Shown here one piece after another: positions 34,278 through 43,868 of a stretch of 64,000 nucleotides of DNA. The translations under genes were made by a program, and so were the position numbers. Below the pieces are notes generated by a model. It was given only the letters and a program-made list of their open reading frames with translations. It was not told the DNA's origin and made no database searches. The stretch lies in NCBI RefSeq assembly GCF_900107665.1, contig NZ_FNQT01000003.1, positions 186,001 to 250,000 of the forward strand. The letters are read 5' to 3'. Numbering within the stretch: the first letter of the stretch is position 1; the number at the start of each line of letters is the position of its first letter. Origin of the DNA: Haloplanus vescus. GTDB lineage: Archaea; Halobacteriota; Halobacteria; Halobacteriales; Haloferacaceae.

Positions 34278-34621
34278 ATGAACTCACGCACGTCGGAGTA
34301 CCACATGTCGTGGTGGTCGACGGCGTCGACGCGTTCGGCGATTTCGACGGCGAGGGCGTGCCAGCACAGGTCCGTCGGGTCGCTCTGGTCGAGGTTGTAC
34401 TCCGCGTCCTTGCAGGTGCAGGAGCCCTCCTCGACGATGTACTCGTCGTCGTGGCCGACGACGACGGTGAAATCCCGGTACTGCTTGATTCGCTCCTCCG
34501 AGACGGCTTCGATGGCGCGTTGCCCGCGGTCACCGTGGGCCGAGAGAATAGCGTCGACGATTGGCCCAGACAGCGCTCCCGCCGCCGAGAGCGCCGCCCG
34601 CCAGTCCTCCTCCTCGCTCAC
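34274..34621 (-). CDS. SWIM zinc-finger-like protein
   Basis: A 115-residue protein whose C-terminal half has a SWIM-type motif: C-x-C in GSCTCKDAEYNL followed by C-x-H in DPTDLCWHALAVEIAER. The N-terminal 50 residues are helical (DWRAALSAAGALSGPIVDAI). SWIM domains occur in archaeal DNA-repair and recombination-associated proteins and bind DNA or proteins through zinc. The start is taken as the GTG at 34619-34621; a TTG two codons up is possible. The stop is supplied by repeat copy B. Confidence 0.75.
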   Translation of the reverse strand: MSEEEDWRAALSAAGALSGPIVDAILSAHGDRGQRAIEAVSEERIKQYRDFTVVVGHDDEYIVEEGSCTCKDAEYNLDQSDPTDLCWHALAVEIAERVDAVDHHDMWYSDVREFI

Positions 34622-34684
34622 GACCAAATCCGTCGTCCCTCGGCGTCTAAAGGAGTTCGGTCGGACGGACGCCGTGCGGTGGCG

Positions 34685-35884
34685 TCACCCGTCGCCCACC
34701 TTCTCTGTCACCCGAAACTCCTCGGGCGGGTCGACGATGCCGGCGGCCGTCCCCATCGAATGCACGAGGGCGATAACCGGCGTCAGCGGCACCGCGAGCG
34801 CCCACGTCAGCTTGCTCCGTCCGTAGTACACCACGCCGCGGAGATACCAGAACGCGGTGAGGACGCCCAAGCCCAGCGCCGTCAGCGCGAACAGTCCGGT
34901 GGTCACGACGCCGATGCCGAGCACCGATAGCGGGACGGCCACGAGCGTCACGACCGGCGAGAGCGCCCACGCGAAGTTCCGCACGCGCGTCAGCGCCTGA
35001 TAGCCGCTGGGCAGGTCGGTCGACGCCCGGAGATTCCCCGCCGCCCACCGCCGGCGCTGCTGGGTAATCTCCGTCAGCGACGGCGGCGCTTGATTCCGAC
35101 ACACCGCCGTCGCGAGTTCGAAACTGAACGACTCACAGTGCTGGGCCGCGGTCCAGACGAAGGCGGTGTCCTCGACCAGCGTCTCGCGGTCCCACGTCAC
35201 CTCGTCCTCGACGGACTGGCGGACGGCGATGCCGCCACCCCACGCGAACAGGGGAATGGAGAGCCGAGCGAACGCCCGCTGTTCGATTTGGACGCCCATC
35301 CGGTACACGTCGGCGAGATAGGAGAACACCGACCCGGTTCGCTGGGGTCGCTCGCGCAGCTGGACCACGTCCGCGTCGGGCAGGCCGTCGAACGCCTCCA
35401 GCAGGCTGTCCTCGTCCAGATACAGGACGTACTCGCGGTCACACGCGAACTGTCGGCGCGCCCACTCGATGGCTCGCCCCTTCCGCACCGCGTCACAGTC
35501 GAACTCCTCGGGGACGACGTGAACCGTCGCGCCGTCGACGTCCATGGCCGTCTCCGCGACGACGCGCACGTCGTCGAACGCTGCCGGGAGCGAGTCGACG
35601 GTCTGTTGGACGACCGACTCGGCGTCGACGGTGAGGATTCGGACCTGCACGTCGTCGGCGCCGTACGCCGGGTCCGGCGATTCGTAGCCCGCGCCGACGA
35701 CGTAGGTGAGGACGGCCCACGTGAGCGCCGTCGCCGCGAACAGCGCCATCGACCCCGCGAGCACGAGTTCGAACGTCTCGCGCCAGTCGACGACGCCCGG
35801 CGTCAGCCACGGTGCCACCGTCGCGACGGCGGCCAGCACGATAATCGCGCCGGCGCCGACGAGCGTGATTCGTTCTGGTTTCAT
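34685..35884 (-). CDS. Membrane glycosyltransferase family 2
   Basis: A 399-residue GT2 enzyme of cellulose-synthase/hyaluronan-synthase style. Two N-terminal membrane helices (about 8-30, 40-62) precede a GT-A domain with YLDEDSLLEAF (D-x-D for metal and sugar nucleotide), the acceptor motif TLVEDTAFVW and the processive-type TQQRRRWAAG. Three C-terminal membrane helices follow. It probably makes a membrane-bound glycan or glycolipid; sugar unknown. Located alone, divergent from trm1. Confidence 0.9.
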   Translation of the reverse strand: MKPERITLVGAGAIIVLAAVATVAPWLTPGVVDWRETFELVLAGSMALFAATALTWAVLTYVVGAGYESPDPAYGADDVQVRILTVDAESVVQQTVDSLPAAFDDVRVVAETAMDVDGATVHVVPEEFDCDAVRKGRAIEWARRQFACDREYVLYLDEDSLLEAFDGLPDADVVQLRERPQRTGSVFSYLADVYRMGVQIEQRAFARLSIPLFAWGGGIAVRQSVEDEVTWDRETLVEDTAFVWTAAQHCESFSFELATAVCRNQAPPSLTEITQQRRRWAAGNLRASTDLPSGYQALTRVRNFAWALSPVVTLVAVPLSVLGIGVVTTGLFALTALGLGVLTAFWYLRGVVYYGRSKLTWALAVPLTPVIALVHSMGTAAGIVDPPEEFRVTEKVGDG

Positions 35885-36085
35885 CGTCGTCTCCCCACCG
35901 CGCTGGCCACTTCAACCCGGACCACCGTCGCGGCCGGCTTCGCCCCAATTAATCCGAGCTAACCCGCGAAAACCGGATATTTCCCGGTCGTACCCCGTTC
36001 TGAGTCGTTCGCCCCGGCCGTTCGCGCCACTTCCGCTTCGCCCGCGAACCGCGCCGTTTTTCGGCGCACCCACCCCACATCGACC

Positions 36086-37207
36086 ATGCGCGTCACCGAG
36101 GGTGGAGTCGAGTTCGAGGTGGCCGACGCTCGCGACGGCGCGAGCGAGGGCCGCGGCGACGACGTTTTCTACAACCCGACACAGGAACTGAACCGCGACC
36201 TGACCGTCGCCGTCCTCCGAGCCTACCGCGAGCGCGAACCCCGCGCCGACTCCTATCTCGACGCGATGACTGCGAGTGGCGTCCGCGCGCTCCGCGCCGC
36301 CAACGAGGGCTGGGACGTGACCGCCGCCGACACCGACGCCGAAGCCGTCGCCCTCGCCCGCGAGAACGCCGCTCGCAACGATTTGGATGTCGACGTGCGC
36401 GAACGCGACGCCAACGCCCTGATGCACGATTCGACCCACGACGTCATCGACCTCGACCCCTTCGGGACGCCCGTCCCCTTCGCCGACGCCGCGTTCTCGA
36501 ACGCCCGCGACCTGGTCTGTGTCACCGCCACCGACACCGCGCCGCTCTGTGGCGCCCACTTCGAGAGCGGGGTCCGCTCCTACAGCGCCGTCCCCCGAAA
36601 CACCGACTACCACCCCGAGATGGGGCTTCGAATCCTCCTCTCGGCGATGGTGCGGACCGCCGCCCGCTACGACACCGCCGCTCGCCCAATCTGCTCGCAC
36701 GTCTCGCGGCACTACGCCCGTACCTACCTCGAACTCGACGGCCGCGCGACGAAAGCCGACGAGTGCATCGACGAACTCGGCCACGTCTACCACTGCGAGG
36801 ACTGTCTCACCCGCGACCACGAGTACGGCCTCATCGCCGACCCGCCCGAGGCGTGTCCGGCCTGTGGCAGCAATCGCGTCGTCACCGCCGGCCCGCTCTG
36901 GTTGGGCGCTATCCGCGAGTCCGAGTTCGTGGCTCGCGTCGCCAGCCACGTCGACGACGAGATGGGTGAGGCGGCCCGCGCCCGCCGCACCCTCGACACG
37001 CTCGAAACGGAGCTCGACCGCCCCACCCACTACGACCAGCACCGCCTCTGCAAGGAGTGGACGCGCTCGGCGCCCGCGATGGACGACTTCCTCGCCGAAC
37101 TCCGGGACGCCGGCTTCGAGGCCTCTCGCGCCCACTACCACGGCACGGCGTTCAAGACGGACGCCTCGGTGGCGGAGATTCGCGAGGCGACGACCGCAGG
37201 GGAGTGA
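36086..37207 (+). CDS. trm1: tRNA (guanine26-N2)-dimethyltransferase
   Basis: SAM-dependent formation of m2-2G26 in tRNA. The 373 residues show motif [18 protein letters not shown], the acidic [11 protein letters not shown], the catalytic [11 protein letters not shown] motif, and a C-terminal zinc site [12 protein letters not shown] ... CPACGSNRV. The length and order match archaeal Trm1. It starts [18 protein letters not shown]. The next gene follows after 33 bases but has an unrelated function. Confidence 0.95.
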   Translation: MRVTEGGVEFEVADARDGASEGRGDDVFYNPTQELNRDLTVAVLRAYREREPRADSYLDAMTASGVRALRAANEGWDVTAADTDAEAVALARENAARNDLDVDVRERDANALMHDSTHDVIDLDPFGTPVPFADAAFSNARDLVCVTATDTAPLCGAHFESGVRSYSAVPRNTDYHPEMGLRILLSAMVRTAARYDTAARPICSHVSRHYARTYLELDGRATKADECIDELGHVYHCEDCLTRDHEYGLIADPPEACPACGSNRVVTAGPLWLGAIRESEFVARVASHVDDEMGEAARARRTLDTLETELDRPTHYDQHRLCKEWTRSAPAMDDFLAELRDAGFEASRAHYHGTAFKTDASVAEIREATTAGE

Positions 37208-37240
37208 GCGGGCCGTAGCCTTTTGGCGGCGCGTCCCCGA

Positions 37241-39178
37241 ATGCCGTCGATGGACGTCCCCGCGGACGACGACCCCTTCGAAGCCCAGCGTGAACGAGCG
37301 AGCAACCCGATGCGGCGGCTGTTCGACGAGTACGGCCGCGAGCGGTCCGGCACCTTCGCCGTCGGCGTCGCGGCCAGCGTCTTCGCTCGCGTCCTCGACC
37401 TCCTGCCGCCCCTGATGCTCGGCATCGCCGTCGACGCCATCTTCCTGAACGAGAGCGAGTTCTCCCTCCCGCTCGTCCCGGACCGGTGGCTGCCGACCGA
37501 CCCCGAAACGCAGTTCTGGCTGGTCGTCGGCATCGTCCTCTTCTCCTTTCTCGGCGGCGCCGTCCTCCACTGGTTCCGCAACTGGGGCTGGAACCGCTTC
37601 GCCCAGTACGTCCAACACGCCATCCGCACCGACACCTACGACGCGATGCAGCGGTTGAACATGACCTTCTTCGCCGACAAGCAGACCGGCGAGATGATGT
37701 CGGTGCTCTCGAACGACGTGAACCGGCTGGAGCGCTTCCTCAACGACGGCCTGAACTCCGCGTTCCGCCTCGGCGTGATGGTCGTCGGCATCGCCGCCCT
37801 CCTCTTCTGGATGAACTGGCAGTTGGCCATCGTCGCCCTCCTCCCCGTCCCGCTCATCGCCCTCTTCACCTACCAGTTCGTCAAGACCATCCAGCCCAAA
37901 TACGCCGACGTTCGCTCCACCGTGGGGCAGGTCAACTCCCGTCTGGAGAACAACCTCGGCGGCATCCAGGTCATCAAGACGAGCAACACCGAATCCTACG
38001 AGGCCGACCGGGTCGAGGAAGTCTCCGGCGACTACTTCGACGCCAACTGGGGCGCCATCGAGACGCGCATCAAGTTCTTCCCCGGCCTCCGGGTGCTCGC
38101 GGGCCTCGGCTTCGCGCTCACCTTCACCATCGGCGGCCTGTGGGTGTTCCGCGGCGAGGGGCCGTGGCTCTTCACCGGGACGCTCCGCCCCGGCGAGTTC
38201 GTCACCTTCATCCTCTACAGCCAGCGGTTCATCTGGCCGATGGCCCAGTTCGGGCAGATAATCAACATGTACCAGCGGGCGTACGCCTCCGCCGCCCGAG
38301 TCTTCGGACTGATGGACGAAGACGCGGGTATCGAGGAGCGTCCCGACGCCGCGGAACTGGTCGTCGACGACGGGCGCGTCGACTACGACGACGTGACCTT
38401 CGGCTACGGCGACGAGACGATTCTCGACGGCGTCTCCTTCACCGCCGAGGGCGGCGACACGGTGGCGCTCGTCGGGCCCACTGGCGCCGGGAAGTCGACG
38501 GCGCTCAAGCTCCTCCTCCGGATGTACGACGTGGACGACGGCGCGATTCGCGTCGACGGACAGGACGTTCGCGACGTGACCCTCGCCAGCCTCCGGGACA
38601 CCATCGGCTACGTCAGTCAGGAGACGTTCCTCTTCTACGGGACGGTGCGCGAGAACATCACCTACGGCGCGTTCGAGGCGAGCGACGAGGACGTCGTCGC
38701 CGCCGCGAAAGCCGCCGAGGCCCACGAGTTCGTCACGAACCTGCCCGACGGCTACGACACGATGGTCGGGGAGCGCGGCGTGAAGCTCTCTGGCGGCCAG
38801 CGTCAGCGTCTCGCCATCGCCCGCGCGATGCTCAGAGACCCCGACATCCTCATCCTCGACGAGGCGACGAGCGACGTCGACACCGAGACGGAGATGCTGA
38901 TTCAGCGGTCGCTCGACCGCTTGACCGCCGACCGGACCACGTTCGTCATCGCCCACCGACTCTCGACGGTGAAAGACGCCGACCAAATCGTCGTCCTCGA
39001 CGACGGCGAGGTGGTCGAGCGAGGCTCACACGAGGATCTGCTGGCGACCGATGGCCTCTACGCCAGCCTGTGGAGCGTGCAGGCGGGCGAAATCGACGAC
39101 CTGCCCGCGGAGTTCGTCGAGCGCGCCACCGACCGGGGCGCACGGGCCGAGACGGACGGGGCGACGACCGACCAGTAA
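37241..39178 (+). CDS. ABC exporter (fused membrane and ATPase domains)
   Basis: Half-size type IV ABC exporter, 645 residues. The transmembrane domain (about 35-340) has six helices and the sequence MTFFADKQTGEMMSVLSNDV typical of the first intracellular loop. The nucleotide-binding domain has Walker A GPTGAGKSTALKLLLRMY, signature KLSGGQRQRLAIARAM, Walker B ILILDEATSDVD and the switch VIAHRLSTV. It acts as a homodimer for lipid or drug export. Start ATG at 37241 or, three codons on, at 37250. The stop abuts the kinase gene stop. Confidence 0.92.
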   Translation: MPSMDVPADDDPFEAQRERASNPMRRLFDEYGRERSGTFAVGVAASVFARVLDLLPPLMLGIAVDAIFLNESEFSLPLVPDRWLPTDPETQFWLVVGIVLFSFLGGAVLHWFRNWGWNRFAQYVQHAIRTDTYDAMQRLNMTFFADKQTGEMMSVLSNDVNRLERFLNDGLNSAFRLGVMVVGIAALLFWMNWQLAIVALLPVPLIALFTYQFVKTIQPKYADVRSTVGQVNSRLENNLGGIQVIKTSNTESYEADRVEEVSGDYFDANWGAIETRIKFFPGLRVLAGLGFALTFTIGGLWVFRGEGPWLFTGTLRPGEFVTFILYSQRFIWPMAQFGQIINMYQRAYASAARVFGLMDEDAGIEERPDAAELVVDDGRVDYDDVTFGYGDETILDGVSFTAEGGDTVALVGPTGAGKSTALKLLLRMYDVDDGAIRVDGQDVRDVTLASLRDTIGYVSQETFLFYGTVRENITYGAFEASDEDVVAAAKAAEAHEFVTNLPDGYDTMVGERGVKLSGGQRQRLAIARAMLRDPDILILDEATSDVDTETEMLIQRSLDRLTADRTTFVIAHRLSTVKDADQIVVLDDGEVVERGSHEDLLATDGLYASLWSVQAGEIDDLPAEFVERATDRGARAETDGATTDQ

Positions 39179-41008
39179 TCAGCCGAACTCGACGCCGCGG
39201 ATTTCGAAGCGCGCGCCGCCGGCCTCGCTCTCGGTCACGTCGACGTGCCAGCCGTGTGCCGCGGCCACCTGCTGGACGATGCGGAGGCCGAACCCCGTGC
39301 CGTCCTGCACCGTCGAGTAGCCGGCGTCGAACACCTCGTCGCGTTCGTCCGGGGGGATTCCCGGGCCGTCGTCGGCGACGTAGAAGCCGTCCTCGAGTTC
39401 GCCGACGGTGATGGTCACGTCCTCGCCACCGTGGTCGACGGCGTTCGTGAGGAGGTTCTCGACGAGTTGCTGGAGGCGTCCCCGGTCGGCTAGAATCTCG
39501 CAGTCGACTCGGACGTCGAGCGTCGCCGCGTCCGCGGGGAGCGTCTCCCAGCAGCGCCCGGCGAGCGCCGACAGGTCGACGACCGCCCAGTCGGTTATCT
39601 CCTCGCCCGTCCGGGCGAGGGTGAGGAGGTCGTCGATGAGCGCCTCCATCCGGTCGTGGGCGCGGATTGCGGCGTCGAGATGCGAGATGTCGCCCTCGTC
39701 GCGCGCCAGTTTCGTCCGACTCTTCGCGACGTTCAGCGGATTCCGGAGGTCGTGAGAGACGATGCTGGTGAACTCTTCGAGGCGCTCTTTCTCCCGTTCC
39801 AGTTCCTTTCGCTCGCTGATGTCGATGTAGAGTGCGAGCGTCCCGACCACCTCGTCGCATGCGTCGTACCGCGGCACCGCGCGCAACAGCGTCTCCACCA
39901 CGTCGCCGTCCGCGGTCAGTAACTCGCGGTCCTCGCGGACGAACTCGCCCGCGAGCGCCCGGTCGTAGCCGCCACCGTCGAGTAGTTTCCGCGCTGAATC
40001 AGCCGTGTAGTACGTCGCCAGCGGCGTCCCCACGATATCCTCGTGCGACTCGCCGACCGTCTCCGCGAACCGCTGGTTACAGTCGTCGATGACCGGCTTG
40101 CCGTCCTCCTCTCGCGTGACCACCGCCATCACCGGTGCTTCCTCGAAGAGATAGCGATACTGTGCCTCGAGTGCCTCGGCCTGCTCTTCGAGTTCGCGCT
40201 CTCGCTCCTTGCGGTCGGTGATGTCGGTGATGAACCCCTCCAGCACCCGTTGCTCGCCGTCGGGTGCATCGACGAGCTGCCCTCGCTCCCACATCCACCG
40301 CGTGTCGCCGTCGGCGGTGACGATGCGGTAGGTCACTTCGAACGACTCGTTGGTCGCGAGGCTGTCTTGGACGTGCTCCCAGATGCGGTCGCGGTCGGCC
40401 TCGTGGAGGACGTCCTCGCCCCACGCCACGTCACCGTCCTCCAGTTGCTCGCTGGTATACCCCGTGAGACGAGTCACCTCGCCTTCGACCGTCGTCATCG
40501 GCCACCCCGGTTCGTTCCGACAGCGGTAGACGATGCCCGGGAGGTTGCTGATGAGCGTCTCCAGTCGTCGCGTTCGCTCCGCCAACAGCTGCCGGGAGCG
40601 ATGGCCGTCGACGACGTTCTCGACGCGGTTCGCGAGCAGTTCGTATCGTTCGGTGCTGGCTCCCTTCTGGAGGTAATCCGTCACGCCCGCGGAGATGGCG
40701 TCGCTGGCAACGTCTTCCGACCCCCGCCCGGTGAAGAGGACGAACGGTTTGTCCGGCCAGCGCTCGCGGACCCGTTCGAGGAACTCGATGCCGTTCGTCT
40801 CCGGCATCTCGTAGTCGGCGACGACGCAGTCGACGGCCCCGTCTTCCAGTCGAGCCAGGCCCTCGCGTGCGCTCGTGGCCGTCTCGACGACGATGCGCTC
40901 GTTCGCCCGTTCGAGAAACGAGGCCGTCAAGTCCGCGAACTCCGTGTCGTCGTCGACGTGTAGGACCCGTATCGGCCCCCCCGGCTCCGGATCGCCCACT
41001 CCATCCAT
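39179..41008 (-). CDS. Hybrid REC-PAS-PAS sensor histidine kinase
   Basis: A 609-residue soluble kinase with the receiver at the N-terminus. REC (about 13-125) has phospho-acceptor Asp65 in CVVADYEMPETNG and Lys in TDYLQKGAS. PAS 1 (about 145-265, RTGYTSEQLEDG-type) and PAS 2 (about 280-390, FEEAPVMAVV) come next. HisKA has FTSIVSHDLRNPLNVAKSR (His about 407), and the ATPase domain has NLLTNAVDHGGED, VADDGPGIPPDERDE and GTGFGLRIVQ. No membrane segment. Common haloarchaeal architecture; target unknown. Confidence 0.92.
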   Translation of the reverse strand: MDGVGDPEPGGPIRVLHVDDDTEFADLTASFLERANERIVVETATSAREGLARLEDGAVDCVVADYEMPETNGIEFLERVRERWPDKPFVLFTGRGSEDVASDAISAGVTDYLQKGASTERYELLANRVENVVDGHRSRQLLAERTRRLETLISNLPGIVYRCRNEPGWPMTTVEGEVTRLTGYTSEQLEDGDVAWGEDVLHEADRDRIWEHVQDSLATNESFEVTYRIVTADGDTRWMWERGQLVDAPDGEQRVLEGFITDITDRKERERELEEQAEALEAQYRYLFEEAPVMAVVTREEDGKPVIDDCNQRFAETVGESHEDIVGTPLATYYTADSARKLLDGGGYDRALAGEFVREDRELLTADGDVVETLLRAVPRYDACDEVVGTLALYIDISERKELEREKERLEEFTSIVSHDLRNPLNVAKSRTKLARDEGDISHLDAAIRAHDRMEALIDDLLTLARTGEEITDWAVVDLSALAGRCWETLPADAATLDVRVDCEILADRGRLQQLVENLLTNAVDHGGEDVTITVGELEDGFYVADDGPGIPPDERDEVFDAGYSTVQDGTGFGLRIVQQVAAAHGWHVDVTESEAGGARFEIRGVEFG

Positions 41009-41113
41009 GGTAATTGTCTACGTGGACCAATGCCCCAGACCGACCTAATGGTAACGGGCCGCCCCGTCGGTATCTGGCCGGACGTTGAAGGCCCCCGACG
41101 CCGAGATGCGGAT

Positions 41114-41851
41114 ATGCACCTCAGTGACGCGACGTGGACCGACGTTCGCGACGCCGACACCGACCTCGCGCTCCTCCCCGTCGGAAGCACGGAACAACAC
41201 GGCCCGCACGCCCCCCTCGGCACCGACGCGATGCACGCCGAGACGGTCGCCGAGGCGGGCGCCGACCGCTACGACGGGTCCGTCGTGGTGGCGCCGCCCG
41301 TCTCCGTCGGCGTCTCCGAAGAACACCGTCAGTTCGCGGGTTCGCTCTGGGTGTCGCCAGACACCTTCCGTCAGTACGTCCGCGACGTGGTCCGGAGCCT
41401 CGCCCACCACGGCTTCAACCGCGTCGTCGTCGTCAACGGCCACGGGGGGAACGTCCCCGCCCTCGGCGAAGTGACTGCGACCATCACCCGTCACGACGAC
41501 GCCTACGCCGTCCCGTTCACGTGGTTCGAAGCGGTGGGGGAACACTCCTCGGACATGGGTCATGGGGGGCCACTGGAGACGGCGCTGTTGCGTGCGACCC
41601 ACCCCGAACTCGTTCGCGAGGACCGCATGGAGGAGGCACAGGCGGGTGCGAGCGACGGCTGGGGGGATTGGGTGTCGCGGACGAACCTCGCCCACGACAC
41701 CGCGGAGTTCACCGAGAACGGTGTCGTCGGCGACCCGGACGCGGGCGACGCGGAGTTGGGTGACGAACTGCTGGAGTCGGCGGCGGCGTCGCTGGACCAC
41801 CTCCTGCAAGCGGTGGCCGACCGCGACGTGTCGCGGCCGCCGAACCGCTGA
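41114..41851 (+). CDS. Creatininase-family amidohydrolase
   Basis: A 245-residue creatininase/MftE-type metalloenzyme. Metal-binding residues are visible in LLPVGSTEQHGPHAPLGTDA (Glu, His, Asp) and VVVNGHGGNVPALGEV; a late Glu lies in GPLETALLRATHPE. Archaeal relatives include ArfB (FAPy deformylase of riboflavin/F420 biosynthesis) as well as creatininases; substrate cannot be set here. The ATG at 41114 gives MHLSDATWTDV, the family start. Confidence 0.9.
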   Translation: MHLSDATWTDVRDADTDLALLPVGSTEQHGPHAPLGTDAMHAETVAEAGADRYDGSVVVAPPVSVGVSEEHRQFAGSLWVSPDTFRQYVRDVVRSLAHHGFNRVVVVNGHGGNVPALGEVTATITRHDDAYAVPFTWFEAVGEHSSDMGHGGPLETALLRATHPELVREDRMEEAQAGASDGWGDWVSRTNLAHDTAEFTENGVVGDPDAGDAELGDELLESAAASLDHLLQAVADRDVSRPPNR

Positions 41852-41869
41852 CTCGCCGCGAACGCTTCC

Positions 41870-42274
41870 TCACTCCTCGTCGTCGGCTTCGAACTCTTGG
41901 AGCGCGCCCCGAAGCTCCGGCACCGCGTTCGTGAGGTCGCTCACGTCGTCGTGTGCGTCCTCGATGTCGTCGATGAGGGCTTCGAGGTCCTCGATGGCAG
42001 CGGCGAGGTCGTCGGCGTCCTCGAAGGCGTCGGCGCGTTCGCCCATCGTGTACCACTTCTTCGCCTGCCGGAGGTGCTCTTCCGCGTCGCCGACGTCGAG
42101 CGCGGAGCGAAGGCCGTTCAGCACGCCGAGGACGTTGTCGGCCTCCGTCTCCCACACGTCGGCGGCCGCCGGGAGTTCCTCGCGTGCCTTCGACAGGTGA
42201 TTCTCCACGTCTGCGCGGACCTCCGCCGCCGCTTCGCCGAAGAGTTCGTCGTCACCGAGAGTCGTCTGGCTCAT
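41870..42274 (-). CDS. DUF5790-like helical protein
   Basis: A 134-residue acidic helical protein, beginning MSQTTLGDDELFGEAAAEVR, with long heptad-like helices (ALDVGDAEEHLRQAKKWYTM; DADDLAAAIEDLEALIDDIE). I recall DUF5790 for this haloarchaeal type, at moderate certainty. No motif suggests a function. It and the following dihydroneopterin aldolase gene are on the same strand, with an 82-base gap. Confidence 0.7.
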   Translation of the reverse strand: MSQTTLGDDELFGEAAAEVRADVENHLSKAREELPAAADVWETEADNVLGVLNGLRSALDVGDAEEHLRQAKKWYTMGERADAFEDADDLAAAIEDLEALIDDIEDAHDDVSDLTNAVPELRGALQEFEADDEE

Positions 42275-42356
42275 GGACGCCAGTTCACCGCCGTGTGAGT
42301 TAAACGCACGCCCGAAAGTGAAAGTGAAACGTCGGGATTCGAGGCGCGAGCGACCG

Positions 42357-42692
42357 CTATTCGACGGCCACCACCTGCATCAGCGGGTAGCCGTCCTCCA
42401 TCACCATCTCCGTCCGGACAGTCACGCCCTCGTATACGATGCGCATCTGCACCTCCATGAACCGCCCCGTGAGCTCGACATAGCCGTGGTCGTCGGCCGC
42501 CTCGGCGAGGGCTTCCTCGTCGATATCGACGTCAACAGCCTCGCAGAACGGCTGATTCTCGATGGCCTCGGCCATCGCGCGTTCGAGACTCGGCGCGCTC
42601 TCGGGCGAGAGGGGCGTCCCCGCGAACTGGTGATAGAGCGAGCCGAACTTGATGCCGGCCTCGAAGCAGGCCTGCTGTGGGTCGGTGACCAT
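42357..42692 (-). CDS. mptD: Archaeal dihydroneopterin aldolase-type protein (MptD)
   Basis: A 111-residue protein of the archaeal MptD family, which converts 7,8-dihydroneopterin to 6-hydroxymethyl-dihydropterin in tetrahydropterin cofactor synthesis. The start MVTDPQQACFEAGIKFGSLY and the block HQFAGTPLSPESAPSLERAM are as I know them in this family, and ELTGRFMEVQMRI with an internal Glu/His pair completes the fold. An upstream in-frame extension is rejected. Name by pattern recognition; no pathway neighbour is present. Confidence 0.8.
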   Translation of the reverse strand: MVTDPQQACFEAGIKFGSLYHQFAGTPLSPESAPSLERAMAEAIENQPFCEAVDVDIDEEALAEAADDHGYVELTGRFMEVQMRIVYEGVTVRTEMVMEDGYPLMQVVAVE

Positions 42693-42801
42693 GCCGGGTC
42701 GTCGGCCCCGTGGGGGTAAGGTCTGTCGTCGGGCGGCATAGCAGTCCACGCCACCATCGAATCGGTTGTTACTTGGGTTCGGTGGCCCCATTGACGCTCG
42801 A

Positions 42802-43590
42802 ATGGACGACCCGGTATTACTGACTGGCGCGGGTGGGCGCGTCGGGCAGGCCATCCTCCGCGGGATTGGTGACGCCCACGACTGGCGACTGCTCGACCGG
42901 GAACCGCTGTCGAGCGACCACCTCCCGACGGGCGTCGGCGAGGACGACGTCGTCGTCGCGGACGTGACCGACGAGGACGCGATTGCCGACGCGATGGACG
43001 GCGTCGGCGCCGTGATTCACCTCGCGGGCGACCCTCGTCCCGAGGCGCCGTGGAACTCGGTGCTTGAGAACAACATCGACGGGACGCAGACGGTCTACCA
43101 AGCGGCCGTCGATGCGGGCGTCGAGAATGTCGCCTTCGCCTCCTCGAATCACGCCGTCTCGGCGTACGAAACCGACACGCGCACCCCCGAGATGTATCGG
43201 CCCGACGACGACTACCGCCTTGACGGGACCGAACTCCCCCGTCCCGGCAACCTCTACGGCGTCAGCAAGGCCGCGGGCGAGACGCTCGGCCGCTACTACC
43301 ACGACACCGAGGACCTCTCCGTGGTCTGTGTCCGCATCGGCAACCTCACCGAGGGGCATCCGCCACGCAACTACGAACGCGGACAGGCGATGTGGCTCTC
43401 GCATCGCGACTGTGCACACCTCTTCGACCGCTGTATCCGCGCCGACTACGAGTACGAAATCGTCTACGGCATCTCCGACAACGAGCGCAAGTACTACTCC
43501 ATCGACCGCGCGCGAGAGGTCTTGGGCTACGACCCGCAGGACGACTCCGCAGAGTACACGCTGGCGGGCGACCCCATCGACGACGAATAG
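42802..43590 (+). CDS. NAD-dependent epimerase/dehydratase
   Basis: Extended short-chain dehydrogenase of 262 residues. Rossmann motif LLTGAGGRVGQAILRGI (about 8-24), Asp-rich NAD contacts DVTDEDAIADA, catalytic YGVSKAAGETLGRYY (Y-x3-K, about 153-157) and a Ser in AFASSNHAVSAYE. The close resemblance to uronate dehydrogenases/sugar epimerases (SSNHAV, then GxxxxCVRIG) suggests a sugar substrate. The ATG at 42802 gives MDDPVLL just before the fold. Confidence 0.9.
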   Translation: MDDPVLLTGAGGRVGQAILRGIGDAHDWRLLDREPLSSDHLPTGVGEDDVVVADVTDEDAIADAMDGVGAVIHLAGDPRPEAPWNSVLENNIDGTQTVYQAAVDAGVENVAFASSNHAVSAYETDTRTPEMYRPDDDYRLDGTELPRPGNLYGVSKAAGETLGRYYHDTEDLSVVCVRIGNLTEGHPPRNYERGQAMWLSHRDCAHLFDRCIRADYEYEIVYGISDNERKYYSIDRAREVLGYDPQDDSAEYTLAGDPIDDE

Positions 43591-43637
43591 CGCCGCGCAG
43601 GCGAAACCTATTCGCACCTGAGGCTCGATACGGGAGT

Positions 43638-43721
43638 ATGGACCGGCAACAGGCCATCGCCCTCGTGTTCGTCTTCCTCATGCTGTTCTCGTCGCTCGCG
43701 TACACGGTGTCGATGTTCTGA
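43638..43721 (+). CDS. 27-residue membrane microprotein
   Basis: ATG at 43638 to TGA at 43721: a charged start (MDRQQA) followed by one hydrophobic helix (IALVFVFLMLFSSLAYTVSM). It starts 47 bases after the epimerase stop. The composition and the single-helix layout resemble other haloarchaeal small membrane proteins. It may be real because codon use is typical and the helix length is right, but no homologue search was possible. Confidence 0.5.
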   Translation: MDRQQAIALVFVFLMLFSSLAYTVSMF

Positions 43722-43765
43722 GCGGGGGAGCAATTAAGCCAATTCCCGTGCACGACCCCGTGTGT

Positions 43766-43867
43766 ATGCGAGCAACGTGTCCGTTCTGTGGCGACCGCGT
43801 CGACGTACTCCCCGACCACCTCGAAGACTGCCACGACGCGCCTCGGGACGACCCCCGAACGTCGTGA
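43766..43867 (+). CDS. 33-residue zinc-finger microprotein
   Basis: ATG at 43766 to TGA at 43867 encodes a protein with CPFCGDRVDVLPDHLEDCH: Cys5, Cys8, then His18 and Cys22/His23, a C2HC/C2H2-like single zinc finger. It is the size and style of the haloarchaeal CPxCG-type microproteins. The finger covers most of the protein. It is followed within two bases by repeat copy C. Confidence 0.7.
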   Translation: MRATCPFCGDRVDVLPDHLEDCHDAPRDDPRTS

Positions 43868-43868
43868 T

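Noticed and set aside
35912-38986. 1024-residue minus-strand open frame
   Set aside because: Antisense to trm1 and the ABC exporter, both of which have complete family motifs.
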